Shown here: positions 1 through 11,850 of the stretch, piece after piece | Position numbering within the stretch: position 1 is the stretch's first letter | Layout of the letters: each line of letters starts with the position of its first letter | Assembly: GCA_029224185.1 (NCBI GenBank) | Contig: CM055188.1 | Coordinates: 16,838,497-16,902,496 of the forward strand | Direction: 5' to 3' | Source of the DNA: Karalla daura | Lineage: Eukaryota; Chordata; Actinopteri; Chaetodontiformes; Leiognathidae | Length of the DNA: 64,000 nt | Notes under the pieces: generated by a model | Told to the model about the DNA's origin: nothing | Databases searched by the model: none | What the model saw: only the letters and a program-made list of their open reading frames with translations | Program-made: the position numbers and the translations under genes

Positions 1-51
1 AAATGACAAAGCAAACGTGTACGATAAGCAGGAGAAGAGATCATCTCATTC

Positions 52-697
52 TGTGAGGAACTCCCCAGAAAGGACCCAAGAGCCAACACGGATTTGATTC
101 AACCTCTGGTTTAATCAAAGTTCAACAGAAATGAGCCTGGGACCAATAGGTCTCCGCAGGCGTACAAACAATAAATGAACAAAGATCACCTGGGACCTCT
201 AGGGTCGCCGCAGGGAGAACTATCTCAACTAGATAAGCTAACTAAACACCAACAAACTCCTGGAGCCTCTACAGGCAAACGCAGGGCTACAAAGTAACAA
301 AACAAAACCTGGGACCACTAGGTCGCCGCAGGGAACACAAAAACTAAACGAAACACAAGACAAGGCAGGAGAAAAACTCTACTCGACTGCACAGACTAAA
401 ACTAGGAACACTATACTTACTAACGAGAGGATGAGAATAGAACCTAGGGTCAGGAACAGAGCACACAACACGAGCAGGAACAAGAACACGATCTGAACAA
501 GGCAAGGGCATGGCAGGACGTGAGCAAACGATCTGACGACTACTCCTTCAGCCAGGTGAGCTTATATACCTGGCTGATAGGAGTAGTCGTCAGCTGATTG
601 GTTAGGAACCTGCCTCACCTGAGGGGTGGGGCAGAGACAAGACATTTGGCGCCCTCTAGCGGGCAAACTGTAACACAGCATGAACACAACCATGACA
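52..697 (-). mobile_element. Solo LTR of a retrotransposon (minus orientation)
   Basis: A 646-bp segment is flanked by a perfect 5-bp direct repeat CATTC (47-51 and 698-702). Read on the minus strand it begins TGTCATGG and ends CTCACA, the TG...CA ends of an LTR. Both flanks carry the duplication and no internal gag/pol lies beside it, so this is a solo LTR left by LTR-LTR recombination. On the minus strand a TATATAAG box lies near 562-569. The element contains four diverged copies of a motif of the form CCTGGGACC...CGCAGGG near 137, 190, 259 and 308. The look is that of fish Ty3/gypsy LTRs, but the family is an inference. Confidence 0.8.
533..593 (-). promoter_or_regulatory. Hairpin around the LTR TATA box
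   Basis: CTGACGACTACTCC (533-546) is perfectly complementary to GGAGTAGTCGTCAG (580-593). An inner pair AGCCAGGT (550-557) / ACCTGGCT (568-575) extends the stem. The minus-strand TATA box overlaps the apex of this structure. The hairpin is seen directly. A role in transcription or in the R region of the RNA is inference. Confidence 0.55.
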
Positions 698-702
698 CAT
701 TC

Positions 703-2400
703 CTTGTGAGACTGTACATGCACCTGAACTATTGGACAAGCTGCTTTGTTTTATCGTCCTGGGACAGCACTGCCTCAGCCTCCATGATGTCAGGCTTTGT
801 CCTAACTTGGTGGTTTTAGATTTCAGTGGTTTACAACATCACGTAAAACAATATCCTCCCTCCCAAACTTCCCCATACTCATTTACCAAAACACCTTCAT
901 CATAACCTACCACCTTGATCACAACCTCAATAGCCACACACACACCATTTTCCACATGATGACAGTTACAGACATCAGCAGGACCACCTTGATCAACACC
1001 TACATTTACCTTTTCCCACATGATTAAAATCCTGTTTACATTTGACCCAACCTTTCCCCCTCCCCACACTTTCCATTGATTCTTCTCTGAAATTCAATCC
1101 CCCTGAAGCAGACATACAATTCTCGACCACCAACATTCCCTCAGAATTTTTCTGGATATTGTGTTACATGATCCTGGGTACCGCTCTGTGATTATTGTAC
1201 ACGATTTCTCCTGTGAAATTCTCGAGTTGTTTGTTTTGCACGACCGTTTGGACCAACTTTTCTAGTTAAACCAACTAACATCATGCCGGCTTCTTCAAGT
1301 TCTTTCCTGAGTTTTTCTTTTGCAACTACTGAAGGAAAAACAGAACTCTGCAACCAGCACTGTAATCTGGATCAGAAAGGAGGCGAATCTTCCAGTCAAC
1401 GATACAAACCAAACTCGCCAGAAGCTTTCAGTGGCTAGGGTTGGTACAACCACTACTACAACCAGCTCACTATCAGTGCTGGAGATTTGTCAGATTTTTC
1501 ATTTCTTGAATAAGTTTTAATATTTTTCTTTCTTCTGGCTGAGCCAGCCTGAAGCTCATCGGTGCTGTCTGATTCTGCGTCTACATGAGAACTTAGCAAT
1601 GTCCTTTGCTTTTCGTCAGTCTCGGCCCATCTGAATCTTCTTCTCAAAGATAGGAACTTTCTTCACTCTTTGGCTTGAGTCCTGATGATCCTCCAGTCCC
1701 TGAGTCCAGTTGGACTAGACTGTTTTGGCGTTTTGGCTATCTTCTCACACAGCCTCGTTTCCTTGGGCTTGATTCAGCTTTAGAATCATCCTCTGATGAT
1801 GGCACATACTTGTCTTCACTGATGCGCAAAAGATGCTCAACTTCAGTAAGAGAGACATTCAATTAACGTGAGTAAATGTGTCTGCGTCTGTCCTGCAGTC
1901 CATTCTCATTGTATAGGAAAATAGGCCAAAAACAGTGTATGAATGATGAAATGATGATGAAATACTATTTCTGTTGTAAAATGGATTTGTTACTTTGTCT
2001 TCTCTGGCCTTTAGAGCTGCTTTCCAACTAACACTTGAAACACAACATTTCACTAAAAGCTGATTGGAGGTGGGCTGATTAAAACCTACATCAGTGGCTG
2101 AGTTTTTCGGCCCAGACTGACAGTAACTTTCATCGCTGCTGTTAGAAGCCAATAGTTGGTGGATTTGAACAGTGTTGGTCGATTAAAGTGACTAAACATC
2201 CTAATTTTGAGGGACATGTAGTACAACTAACCAATGACTTCAAACTATAATAGAAAAATAATGTCCTCTCCCTCTCATCGTTTAACCTCAGTGTCTGAAC
2301 CTCCTTATAGCGGTTCTTACACACATCATGATGTGTTCTGAGTTTCTGGAGGCGACAAAAGTGATCACTTTGAGTCTGCAAAACACAGATGACCATGTTT
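703..2400. other. AT-rich stretch, possible decayed coding remnants
   Basis: No feature can be firmly assigned. On the minus strand near 1,866-1,700 there is an acidic, serine-rich reading (residues like SEDKYVPSSEDDS) that resembles the acidic linkers of the SET/recombinase family further right, but stops interrupt it. Near 2,375 on the minus strand a TTTTGCAG acceptor-like site precedes an open stretch of about 48 codons. None of this is enough to call an exon. Confidence 0.3.
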
Positions 2401-3930
2401 AAAGATATTTACCATCGATGTGGTGATTTGCAAAAGAAAAAATTGAATAAAAAGGTGAAGCATGTGGATGACGTCTCATCCATATACTGTCAAATACTGT
2501 TCTGAATTCCATTGTAGGCACTAATTTGCATGCATGTACACCACAGGTTTAAGAATCTAAAGAAGACAACATATCTCACCTGTCTTCTTTTCGGAAATCT
2601 TCCACATCGACAGCTGCAAATAAATTACACAGGATGAAAACATGAATCTGGTTCAACTTGAGTCTGTCTACCTGTAGCCACAACAAAATACATTACATGA
2701 CGTTAACTCAAACTACCATAAAAGTATTCATAACTGACAGAACTACAACCAAACTCAGCTTGTTACCTACAGTGACAGAGCTGTGTCTCTGAACCAGATG
2801 TCAATAGTTGCAATGATCTGGCTCATTTTCTGAGCACTGCGCAGTTTTAGAGCTCCAACAGCTTAATAACACTGTATATGTGCATTTTCACCAAAGGTAG
2901 GTGTAATTACTGTTACAAACTATTTATTACAAACTTATCTCATTGTGTGTGTGCGTTGTCTCAACTGTACGTGCAGACCTGACCCCAGCCGGTGTAAAAC
3001 TCTGACTCCTGTAATAGACATCCAGCTACATTAGACTAGGGGGGCAGAACTCCACACTGGGCCGTGAGGCTGCAGCTTTACCTCAATATTTTGTGAGAAA
3101 TATAATCAGTACAGTAGTACTAACGTAGTCCATGTTTTACGGTATAGTAGCCTTATCTAATCTTATTATTTATTTGTAAATTGGGTTTCTATCTCTTAAC
3201 AATAAAAAATAACTGTCCTTTTCCCGCCCCTTTTTTGCTTTTTCCCAAAGCCGTGTTTCTCTGCCAAATCCTGCCATTGCTCTACGTCCTGAGTGTTGTG
3301 CATGCGCAGGGGAAGTAGCGATCACATATGTCACAGCGCGAGCGGGAAAAAGCGCACACGCACACACTGACACGAACTGACAAAAGCTGTCAATAAAATG
3401 CTCTTAACAAAGATATCCATCAAAAATAAAAAACTACTTCCACTCCCAGTCCCCTGGGACGAACAGAGCCGGGGGTTGTTGAGCTCGCTGAACGGCGGCT
3501 CGGCCTGGTGAGAGGAGGGTGGGGCGATGGTCCTCATTGGGAACTGGTCAATATGAGCCCCGGAGCTCACGCACACCTGCTGCTGGAACTGCCGAGGCTC
3601 ATCCCCAGCAGAGCGACCAGGCTGGGGAGGGCCTGGAGATGGAGCCAGGAGGGCTGGCTGCCATCTGAGCAGCATGTCACACCACACTGATGCCTTATGT
3701 ACTGCTTTCATAATGACAATGATGATAATAATAATAATAATAATGGTAATAGTAATAGTTGTAATGGCAGTTGTAATAGATTTTAAATAATGGAGGGAAT
3801 TGCTTACATCTATACATTTAAAATGTCTGAAGTATCCACCTTAACTGATCCAGAGCTGCCCACCAGAAAGTGTAAAATTTAAGTGAACTGCCTCTGGTAG
3901 CAAAACGGATTTCCTCTAGTTATGGAAATT
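2401..3930. other. Unassigned DNA with a short GC-rich patch
   Basis: 2,400-3,160 shows nothing recognisable. 3,290-3,370 is CpG-containing, with a GTGCATGCGCA sequence that resembles an NRF-1 site. 3,440-3,690 is clearly GC-rich (many CC/GG runs) against its AT-rich surroundings. The open frames there on both strands have no recognised domain. It could be a CpG-rich promoter remnant or an old repeat. 3,721-3,745 is a short (AAT)n microsatellite. Confidence 0.3.
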
Positions 3931-3931
3931 A

Positions 3932-5640
3932 TTAATAGTGCAATTGATATAAATCACGGTATATCAGTGTGGGGTCCAAATCACCTGATGTCAGTGTCCG
4001 TGAACAGGGCATGCAGGTGACCTTCTGCATCATGTTTGCCGCAATAAAGCCTGTGATGTAGCTGATGGCAGCTTCTTTGTATTCTGACAAGCTGTCTACA
4101 TCTGGCAGGACACCATTGGTGTCCTCCTCTAGCAAGAGCACTTCCACAGGCTGCACATCCATCCTCCATGCATTGTTGATATTTGCAGGTGTTGAATCCA
4201 GGATTAATGTGTTATCTTGAAGGAGACAGTTGCCTGTGCCCTTCTTCACCAGGTGCCTTAGAAGAAGGCGCTTGTAGGCCCCACGGAACTGCCTTGCATT
4301 GGGGTTGTTGTTACAACCACCACTTGCTCTGATTGCAGAGAAGAATAACTCCCGGTTGTCCTGACTCAACTTATGTCAGAAAGTACCTGTATGGTGCATT
4401 TGCTCTTTCCACAAGTTCTTCATAGATATTAAGCACACTTCTTATACAAGCAATGAACCCACAAATGGGGGTCTTCTTCTGAGTGGCATGCATGTAAGCA
4501 AACTGGTTTCTTTTGGTCTTCACCTTGAGTCCTCAGAGACACGATCTATTGTTGCAGGGTTCATTGGTGGTTTCCCCAGTGGATCACGGCTGTTAAGGAC
4601 ATCAAAAGCTGCATCGATTATTCACAAAAACTCAATTGTCGCCGAACAACCTGTGAACTGGGGATGGTTGAGTTCTTGCTCACAGTCAGCCAAGGCATCA
4701 GCCACACTGCTGCTGAACAGTTGGGTTGTAAGATGGACCTTCATTTTTTTCTTGAAGTTTATGAAGTTTCTCAATGTACTGCCATCTGATTTTGCTCCCA
4801 TCTTCTGTCTCCAGCACTTCAGCTGTTGAACATGCATTTCTCAGAAGTTTCAACATATGGCATGGATCCAGGAGCACATGCACTCTTTTTTTTTTTTTTT
4901 TTTTTTTTTTTCATGACCTGCAGGATGGGGAAAATGCGGACTCATGTTGTTGATAACACAAGCACCAAACTCCTGGATCATGGCAAAATTTTGTGATGGT
5001 CCATCACATGTCAATGAAACTCTGAACTCTGATTGCATGGAGGTGACAAAGGCACTCTCCGATGATGTTTGCTGTCTCTGCTCCAGTCAAGCTGCTGATG
5101 AGAAAGTGGCAATGGGGATTTTCCATGACTCATTAGTGGCAACAACCATGACAACCAATGCTTGTGTGGCTGTTGTGTTCTCAGTTTCACCAGCAGCGAT
5201 GTCAACATATCCATGAATTTGATCCCCTCCAAATTCTGTCTGCTGGTGAATATACATTTGATCCATCATCAGCGAGCAGATGGTTTCTTTATCTTGTTCT
5301 CTATTCTCACAGACATGGCTTTTAAGAGCAGTGAAAGACGCTACCGTAAATCCAGGATCTGCTGAAATACTGCTGTACCATTTACGAATGGGTTGGGGAT
5401 GTGGCAAAGAAAAATTTAACTTCTCTGTGACAGTCATATGCCTTTGGAAAGTAGAAGTCCAATGTTTTGGCAAACTGTTTCAGTTCTTCAGAAAATGTTC
5501 TAGAACTTTTTCTTTGGATCCTTTTAAGGATTTCTTTTGGAACATTAGGGTGGCACATTCACTGGAGATCAGCATTTTTTTCTGAAGAACCTTTCAGCGT
5601 AAAGACTCTCCATGTCATTCTTCTTGTCTGCTGAGACTTC
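3932..5640 (-). pseudogene. P-element/THAP9-like transposase, broken
   Basis: Minus-strand pieces in several frames match the order of a P-element-type transposase. About 5,600-5,440 has the segment ending in DFYFPKAY. 5,473-5,087 has the DPGF...SLMMDQM block, whose D is the expected first catalytic aspartate. 5,038-4,920 has the TCDG...N block. 4,870-4,620 has LLDPCHMLKLLRNA and the GTP-binding-type insertion region. 4,369-3,932 has ELFFSAIRA.GGCNNNP and the C-terminal SEYKEAAISYITGF block. The family is a cut-and-paste DNA transposase with an N-terminal THAP zinc finger. No THAP domain is visible here. At least three frame changes and a 26-nt homopolymer disrupt it, so it is not functional. 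Terminal inverted repeats were not found. Confidence 0.75.
4886..4911 (+). repeat. Poly(T) run of 26 inside the P-element remnant
   Basis: An uninterrupted T run (poly-A on the coding, minus strand) sits between the TCDG block and the DPCHMLK block of the P-element transposase and contributes to its disruption. It could be replication slippage or the scar of an A-tailed retroposon. No retroposon body is visible next to it. Confidence 0.8.
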
Positions 5641-6069
5641 ATCTTGAGTGAAGTCTCAGCAATGTTCCCATAAAAAAATAACATATCATATAACATATCA
5701 TATAACATATCAAAACATATTGGTCGAGCTCTGGCACCTACATAATATTATATTTATATATATAACAACATATGACACATGGGATATGTCCACTCTGTTA
5801 AGGACATAGACATACCATTTTATATATGTTTTAACTGCATGACTCCTTATTAAATGATATTTTAAACAATATTTTTAAAGAAAGCATATGTCCCTGACTT
5901 TAGTCAGATAGTTTATTTTACTATCAAGTTATTTTTAATAAGTTTCAATTTAGAAAAACAAGTGCATTTTTTGATCATGGAACGTATTCCTCAAGTTAAT
6001 TTCTCAGGAAAAATGAATTATAATGTAAATTGCAAAACATTTCTAGCATGTACAATCAAACCGCTACCT

Positions 6070-6095
6070 ACCATTATGTCACTACACATACATAC

Positions 6096-6135
<40 letters not shown>

Positions 6136-6760
6136 TTACACAAGTGTTATGCCTTTCAAGGAAGCCTTTTAGTTGCATTTTTGTAACGTCTCCCACGTCT
6201 CGGTTGAAAAGTATTATTTTTGGCAGAGTTGCTTCATGAAGTTGAATATAGATGTGAGATGATGGTGTCATGACTAAGTTTTCAAATGCTACAGCTGCAG
6301 TTTTTTCTAGATGTTGAAGACGTTGCACATCTTCTGTGAAAGGCAGAGTAGATGGCTTGATGAAATGCCCCTCATTTACCGTTGTCAAAGCTGTGTTTTT
6401 GAAAAGTTCAGACCACCTTTTGGTACACAATGTCTCAAAGGTCTAGGTTGACTGTATGAGTTGACTGTCGTCAACACCGTCAGGGCCCTGCAGTGTATGA
6501 TGTCACAAATCTTTTGCAATGAGTGACCAAGTTTGATAGCAAGGCTTGGAGTTCTGTCGGTGTTCTTTTCTGTATCAAACCCAGACACCTTAACAGCTTT
6601 GATCACCACAAGGAAATTTGTGGGTTTTACAGCATTTCAAGGGTACATATTGCAGAGTCTTTGCACAGTACCAGCAAAAGTCTTCCAACTTCGCGGAGCT
6701 TCTGGCGAATAGTCATATTTAGTCGGATCCTGTCCATGTCTATTGAAAAGTGACTGGGCC
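6070..6760 (-). pseudogene. Fragment of the tyrosine-recombinase family (copy A)
   Basis: Minus-strand readings in two or three frames align block by block with the middle of the better copy at 14.8-16.3 kb. 'IRQKLREVGRLLL' (~6,710) corresponds to 'ITQKLRELGRLLL' there. 'SLAIKLGHSLQKI' (~6,530) corresponds to 'SLARKVGHSLHSL'. 'TLPFTEDVQRLQHL' (~6,340) corresponds to 'LLPFTQDIQKLHCHL'. 'KIILFNRDVGDVTKM' (~6,200) corresponds to 'QVVLFNRRRAGEVSRM', the region of the first catalytic arginine. Here that Arg-Arg-Arg is lost. The copy stops at the (TG)n tract at 6,101-6,133, and the catalytic C-terminal half is absent. Confidence 0.65.
6101..6133 (+). repeat. (TG)n microsatellite
   Basis: About 16 uninterrupted TG dinucleotides following a short ACATA-rich segment. 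It marks the 3' end (minus sense) of recombinase copy A. Confidence 0.95.
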
Positions 6761-6764
6761 ATCT

Positions 6765-7630
6765 GAAGAATAGAATAGTCACTGTGCACAGCAGTCAGAC
6801 ACATTTAGAGGAAGAACAGTGTGCAAAACAAAATGCATATCAGCTCTAAAAAGGATTCTGATAGTGCCAACACATACAGCTATCTTACAGAAAAACAAAC
6901 ATTACTAATGCTATGCTATTTTTGACCATAAGGCCCTGTTACACTTACATTGTGGTTTTAATCTAAACCTTCACAGCTGCAAGTGTAGCTAAATACATGC
7001 AGGTTCCCCACACACTGATGATTGCTGCTTTAGTTTTCTTGCAACAGTGAGGATTTACACCAAAAACAGTCTAAATCTCAAAGTCAACTGTGGTGGCTTC
7101 AGGAGACTTGGATTGTTACACAAGCAGTTCATAGCCTTTCCAGTTTTACAAAACTGGTTCTCATAGATCTCTGCTCTTTGAAAAAAAATGCTGCCAACAT
7201 TTTTTCCTGTGATACTCCAGAAAGTGTTTGGTGGATTGAAAACCTACTAATCAGCACAAGGGTGCGTAGATAATGAGGTGTGTGTGTGTTCATCTTCTTT
7301 ATTTAAATAAATTACTCAGTATTAATTGCCTCTGATTTTTTACTTTCTAATGAATTAACTTATTTAAAGCTATGGTTTACATTTAGAAAGACTGATCATT
7401 ATTGTTAACATCATTTAGATGGTGATACGACCGACACAATGAAAAAAAATCCATTCTCTCTAGCGGCTGTAGTCCTGCAAAGGAACTGACCAATCACAAA
7501 AACCTGGTCTGAAAAGTTTTTCCTTGCTCAAATCTGCACTCTTTTTGCACACTTTTACACCAGACTCAAGTTTTTGAATTACTACACAAAGAGAAACAGA
7601 ATATATACTTAATATACTGGATGAAACCCT
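6765..7630. other. AT-rich DNA, nothing recognised
   Basis: No reading frame, terminal repeat or RNA gene could be supported on either strand. Confidence 0.4.
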
Positions 7631-7633
7631 TAC

Positions 7634-7750
7634 CTTTAAATTTGTTAATAAACCTTCCCTTTAGGAAAGCTTTATCCTCTCCACGAACAGTGTGTTCCAG
7701 GCCATCTTGGTCAGGACTTTTTTTTTTCTTTTTCTCCTCCTCTTCCTGTC
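7634..7750 (-). pseudogene. Exon resembling the first SET exon of the KMT5A-like family
   Basis: Minus-strand open stretch with a lysine/glutamate-rich start, then residues ...DKAFLKGRFINKFK, ending in AAAG followed by a GTAAGG donor (7,633-7,632). The intact-looking exon at 21,458-21,560 ends ...DKSGFVARLNSYK with the same AAA-G phase-1 donor (GTAAGT). The matching phase and similar ending suggest a decayed paralogous exon. No partner exon with the SET core was found downstream (7,630-6,770), so this is tentative. Confidence 0.35.
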
Positions 7751-8357
7751 AATTTTGCTGTAATAATGGTCAGAGAACATAAAATTTCAAACATGCTTTA
7801 ATAAATGCCATTGACATTTCTCTGAACACTGAAACTGTAGTGTATGTGAGTATATGTCATGTCCAAGTTACATCAGACATTAAACATGTTTCTTAGATAA
7901 CTGAATCAGGTCAACTGGACTTAGCTTTTAATTAAGTATTTAACCTGGGCAAATGAGAATTTGCAGACATTAAAGAGGGCTTTGAGATGGATAGATGTGC
8001 AATCCCACAACTCCAGTTATACGGCTGGGTTTGCGCATTAGTCACCCAACTGACTCCCGCCCGCCCCCGTCGAGTGCTGGAACGCTTCGGTGTACCGGAG
8101 TTTGACCAGAGAGAGATGTGTCTTCTGTCTAGCTCGCTAGCCAAGGTTCACAGAGTTAAAAAAAATTATATTGAAAAGCAATACATTTTCAGCAAAAAAA
8201 AACAAATCAACACTAGTAAACTAGCAATCAATCATTGTTCCTTACCTCTTTGTCGTCTTCTTCATTAAATCCTCTGCTTCAAATCCTCTGTTTAAAATCT
8301 CTGCTGCTTCGGAATGATCACGAGCTGCGTGGTGGGAGCGTTTCCCCAGTGCAGAAT

Positions 8358-8360
<3 letters not shown>

Positions 8361-8405
<45 letters not shown>
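8361..8405 (+). repeat. Compound (AT)n(GT)n microsatellite
   Basis: ATACATACATAC leads into an (AT)n block and then a (GT)n block. It gives rise to spurious Tyr/Ile and Cys/Val open frames. Confidence 0.95.
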
Positions 8406-8409
8406 TTAT

Positions 8410-8960
8410 GTGTGTACAGTACACATACATACTGTAGGTTCCTATTTCCACTTTGAAGCTTTAGCTCGACGCTTGAATTCCCTCGTCTTACAGAAAAATA
8501 TTCAAGGTGAATCCACGAGTCCACTTTATTGAACTGTTTACTTGAAAATATAAAGTGTAGCATTACAAAAAACACAGACTGGTATCTAAACTTAAGAAAT
8601 TTCAAGTTTAAAGTGAGGATAACAAGGTCAAAAAACTATATCGCTCCAATCTTTTTTCAGTTTCTATTTTCCTTTTTTTTTTTAACTCTTTCAAAACCAT
8701 GAAAATACAACATTAATGAACTTGCACCTTTTGAATTGTAAAAATGACATTTTTACAAGTGAGAGATGGTAGAATCTTAACACTGTGTCTGCAGAGAGAG
8801 ACAACCACTCATTCCTGCAGCTGCCATCGATCCAAGATTCAGAAAGATGAAATTTATTTCACCTGAAGATGGCACAAGAGCGCAAAGTAGAGTTGAAGTT
8901 CTTGCCATAAAAGAAGCAAAGGCCAAGACTGGAATACATGGTGACATGGTGATGCAATTT
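8410..8960. other. Unassigned AT-rich DNA
   Basis: No supported gene. Runs of A/T and a poly-T segment near 8,670 are the only visible structure. Confidence 0.4.
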
Positions 8961-8967
8961 AAGAAAA

Positions 8968-9062
8968 TATTAATAATTATGCGATTAGTCGACTAATTGA
9001 CTTGTCTGTGACTAGTGACTTAATAGTTGTTGACTAGTCGACTGTTGTCTAGTTGCAGCCCA
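8968..9062 (-). repeat. Terminal fragment of a hAT-like/MITE repeat
   Basis: Read on the minus strand the segment begins GGGCTGCAACTAGACAACAG and continues through repeated GTCGACTAGTC/GACTAATCG words. This matches the GGGCTGCAACTA-type ends common in fish non-autonomous DNA transposons. Only one end is seen, and no target duplication could be paired. Confidence 0.4.
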
Positions 9063-10185
9063 ATTACTGCTGCTCATCCCATCCCCCAGGTAGCGTGGCT
9101 GTGTGTCCCGGTGCTCCCACTGCTTCACCGTGGCAGCAGTTGTGAGGAGGTTGAGGGTATCAGCCCCTGGGTGCTTTCTTGCACAGGCTTTGCCTCACCC
9201 CTCTTCTCGTGCAGCTGTCTAATCTATGGGAGCTTTCTGTTTTATTTTGTCTGTTTATTTTGATACCATGGCGATAATTTCCAGTTTGGTGCGATCCAAT
9301 CGTTTTAAATTTCAGTGGTAGCCACTCAAATAGAAAAACAGCTTATCTGGGACGTTGTTGAGCCACTCTATTTGGAGGAGGTCTCATTGGTTTTAATGGA
9401 AGGTACTGCGCCGCTGCTGTATGGTGCCGCTTACGCATTTGGTGGAATTTGGGGGTTACTTTTGGAGATGGGTGATAGTCTTCATTCAGAATGTTGTTGT
9501 AAAAGGAAAGCATAAACTCCAAGATTGATGGAAATCAACACCGTATGTTTTTGTGGAGAAGATGACTAATCGGTCAGTTTACAAAGTCAATCCAGAAAGT
9601 GGTGTCCATCGTGTGAAAATGGGTCTCCATCGAGACCACCTGCTGCACATCTGTCCATCTTTCCAGACCATCTGTCTGGAAACCTGCCTCTAGAGTAGTA
9701 AGCACTACGGCAAGGGCGGGAGTTTTACCCCGTACTAACCTAGAAACAGGTGGAGAAAAACGAGGAGATGACACTGGTTGCCGTTGAGTTCTTCGCCGAG
9801 ACTGCATCTGCGAGATGCGTGAGGCTCCGCTCCCTAAGCATCCCGGCCACAACTGCTTCCCCCGTGTCACCCACTTGTGTTCCTTATAGGCACTAGACCG
9901 TTCTAAAATAATAATAAAAAAATATATATTTATAAAAATACTAACTTAAGTAGTAATGCAGCTACAGACCCGTGGTCACATATTTTGGGTGCGCCACATA
10001 AAGCTCAAAAGAGGATGAACGATATGAAGAGGAAATGGGTGAAGATGCAGAGAATTCGTCGAATACAGAAACGGACAATGAGAGATGGGTTGAGGGTGCT
10101 GCATTTTGACATGACTTTCTAGGTAGTGTACTTCTTCCCCTACTCTACTCTCGTCCTACTCTCCTACTCTCTGTCCAACTCTCAC
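9063..10185. other. Unassigned; weak retroelement-like readings
   Basis: A 98-codon minus-strand frame at 9,574-9,870 has no recognised domain. A plus-strand acidic reading at about 10,010-10,100 appears to resume at 10,290-10,490 after the LINE-type tail, ending in a segment like RLTYETPGNP. That resembles proline/Tyr-rich motifs in fish gypsy-type proteins. These are hints only. Confidence 0.25.
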
Positions 10186-10291
10186 CCCTTGCTTTTCCTC
10201 TTGCACCTTCTGTAATAAGCCGCTCTTGCACCTTTGTGAATTGCCCCACGGGGATAAATAAAGTTTTCTGAATCTGAATCTGAATCTGAAT
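10186..10291 (+). repeat. 3' tail of a LINE/SINE retroposon with (TGAATC)n
   Basis: The segment contains TTGCACCTTTGTGAATTGCC, CCACGGGGATAAATAAAG and then a short TGAATC tandem repeat. This is the usual layout of fish LINE/SINE 3' ends: a conserved tail followed by a simple repeat. The body of the element is missing, so it is a 5'-truncated insertion. It appears to interrupt an older acidic reading frame. Confidence 0.6.
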
Positions 10292-10925
10292 TTTCTCTGA
10301 CGGATACAGATTCAGATCCAAATGACAAACCTGTGGAAGAACAAGATTTTAACAGAGAAAGCTTGTCTATATCAAAGAAAGACATACGTGATAAAACTTC
10401 TAAAAGAAAGCACAAAAAATGAAAGTGAAGATCTTCCCCGGTCTGGAAATCTCAGAGAAAACCAAAACCAATTCCGAGATTAACCTACGAGACGCCTGGT
10501 AATCCATCTTGTGACCAGTTACCATCATGCACCATGGCCTTGTCATTCAACTTCAAGTTAAACCTTCCAGACCAAGACAAAGAACCAATGTCGGGTATAG
10601 TGTGAAGAGACTGTAAGTGTAATGCAGGTAGCGGTGTGCTAGCTAGTGTGTGTACTTGTATCAGTTTTGGCATTAAGATTTGTCCAAATCTAAAATTAGC
10701 TTATTCCACCATAAATAGCATTTGATTTCAAGCCTGAATGTATGATAATACGTATTTAGGGAAGTGGCCCTTGGAGAAGAAAAGAGAGATCGAGACCATT
10801 TTTACAGCCCTGCTGTTTTTTTTAATCTTGTATTTTTTTTTCCTTCAGTGATTTTGCTGCTGTGCACTGTTGGCCCTGTCAACTGAACCGTCATCGCCAT
10901 TTCCATTGCCATACACCATCTAGAG

Positions 10926-11100
10926 CAGGGGTAGGCAACCTGTTCTACAAAGAGCCGCTGTGGCTGCAGGTGTTTGTTCCAGCCAGGCAGCCGCACACCT
11001 GATTTGGCTTATTCAATGAACTGATCTGAGTCTTCAAACAGTTGATTGGTCAATCTGTGTGCTATGGACAGGTTGGAACAAACACCTGCTGTCAGCCCAC
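10926..11100 (+). repeat. hAT (Charlie-type) non-autonomous fragment
   Basis: The segment starts CAGGGGTAGGCAACC, the classic Charlie-type hAT terminal repeat. It is preceded by ATCTAGAG, which fits the nTCTAGAn target preference of these elements. The body resembles fish repeats containing TTTGTTCCAACC-type words. The opposite end and the second copy of the 8-bp duplication were not found. Confidence 0.45.
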
Positions 11101-11409
11101 AGCGATAAAATATTGTAAATTTAAATTCATTTATGCTAAGAGAAAAGGTACATTCCAATAGAAGGTATTGATTACATGCTTTGTGTTTTTTTTTTAAATC
11201 TTGTAATTGTTGTACATATATTGCTGTTATGTCATTTTATCTTTACAAAAAAGGGAAACTAATTCCTTTACATTTTCAATTTCAATTTTTATATAAAAAA
11301 AAAACAGTTGTGGTCGTCATTTTTTCAGTAGTTACTTGCGTATATATGAAATTAGTTGTATCCTTTATGCAACGAGCCCAGGCCCAGTGTCATTGTATCA
11401 ACTTCTAGT

Positions 11410-11850
11410 TTTGGTTCATGACTACATGGGACCTGTTACAAATAACCTTGCCATCTCTCTCATTTTTTGGGGTATATAATCATTTCTCCTCTCCTGTGGT
11501 TTCCTCTCGTTGTAAAGTGATTCACCAAGATTCAGAATGTCCCTTCGACTCCACACAACCATCTGGCTTCATCTCACCAGCAATCTTCCATACAGCTTCT
11601 TGAGCTTGACCAGGTTTTGGTGAATACATATGTATCTGTTTTTTCCCCAGAGAGGCCCTTCCTCAGTCAACTTCTGATGGCACCTTCTCACATATCGCCA
11701 AAGGCATTTTCTTGCATACAGTCTTTGACAAAAGCTGCAATGATGGTAGCCATGAGATGACAACCAATTCTCCAATATCAGAGCCTGGATTGTCTGGATT
11801 GTGCCCAGCCAATTCTTTAACTGCAGATATCTCATGATTGAAGCTTGCAC
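11410..11850 (-). pseudogene. Fragment of the tyrosine-recombinase family (copy B)
   Basis: The minus strand reads CSFCQRLYARKCLWRYVRRC near 11,735-11,675. It aligns with the zinc-finger-like CIHCYGLFRRRAMWRHFQVC of the better copy (16.1 kb). About 200 bp further on it reads DILNLGESLYNER...YIPQKMREMARL (~11,530-11,450), matching CILEYGYRFFRKN...YITQKLRELGRL. A stop near 11,570 separates the blocks and the copy ends before the catalytic core. It is a separate copy from the one at 6.1-6.8 kb, because the two overlap in homologous sequence. Confidence 0.6.

Noticed and set aside
839..1069. 76-codon minus-strand frame
   Set aside because: No recognised motif, no splice sites or partner exons, and low-complexity Val/Gly-rich composition.
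9574..9870. 98-codon minus-strand frame
   Set aside because: Possibly an old retroelement coding piece, but no motif could be named.
10182..10415. Ser/Asp-rich minus-strand frame
   Set aside because: It is the reverse translation of the TGAATC simple repeat in a retroposon tail.
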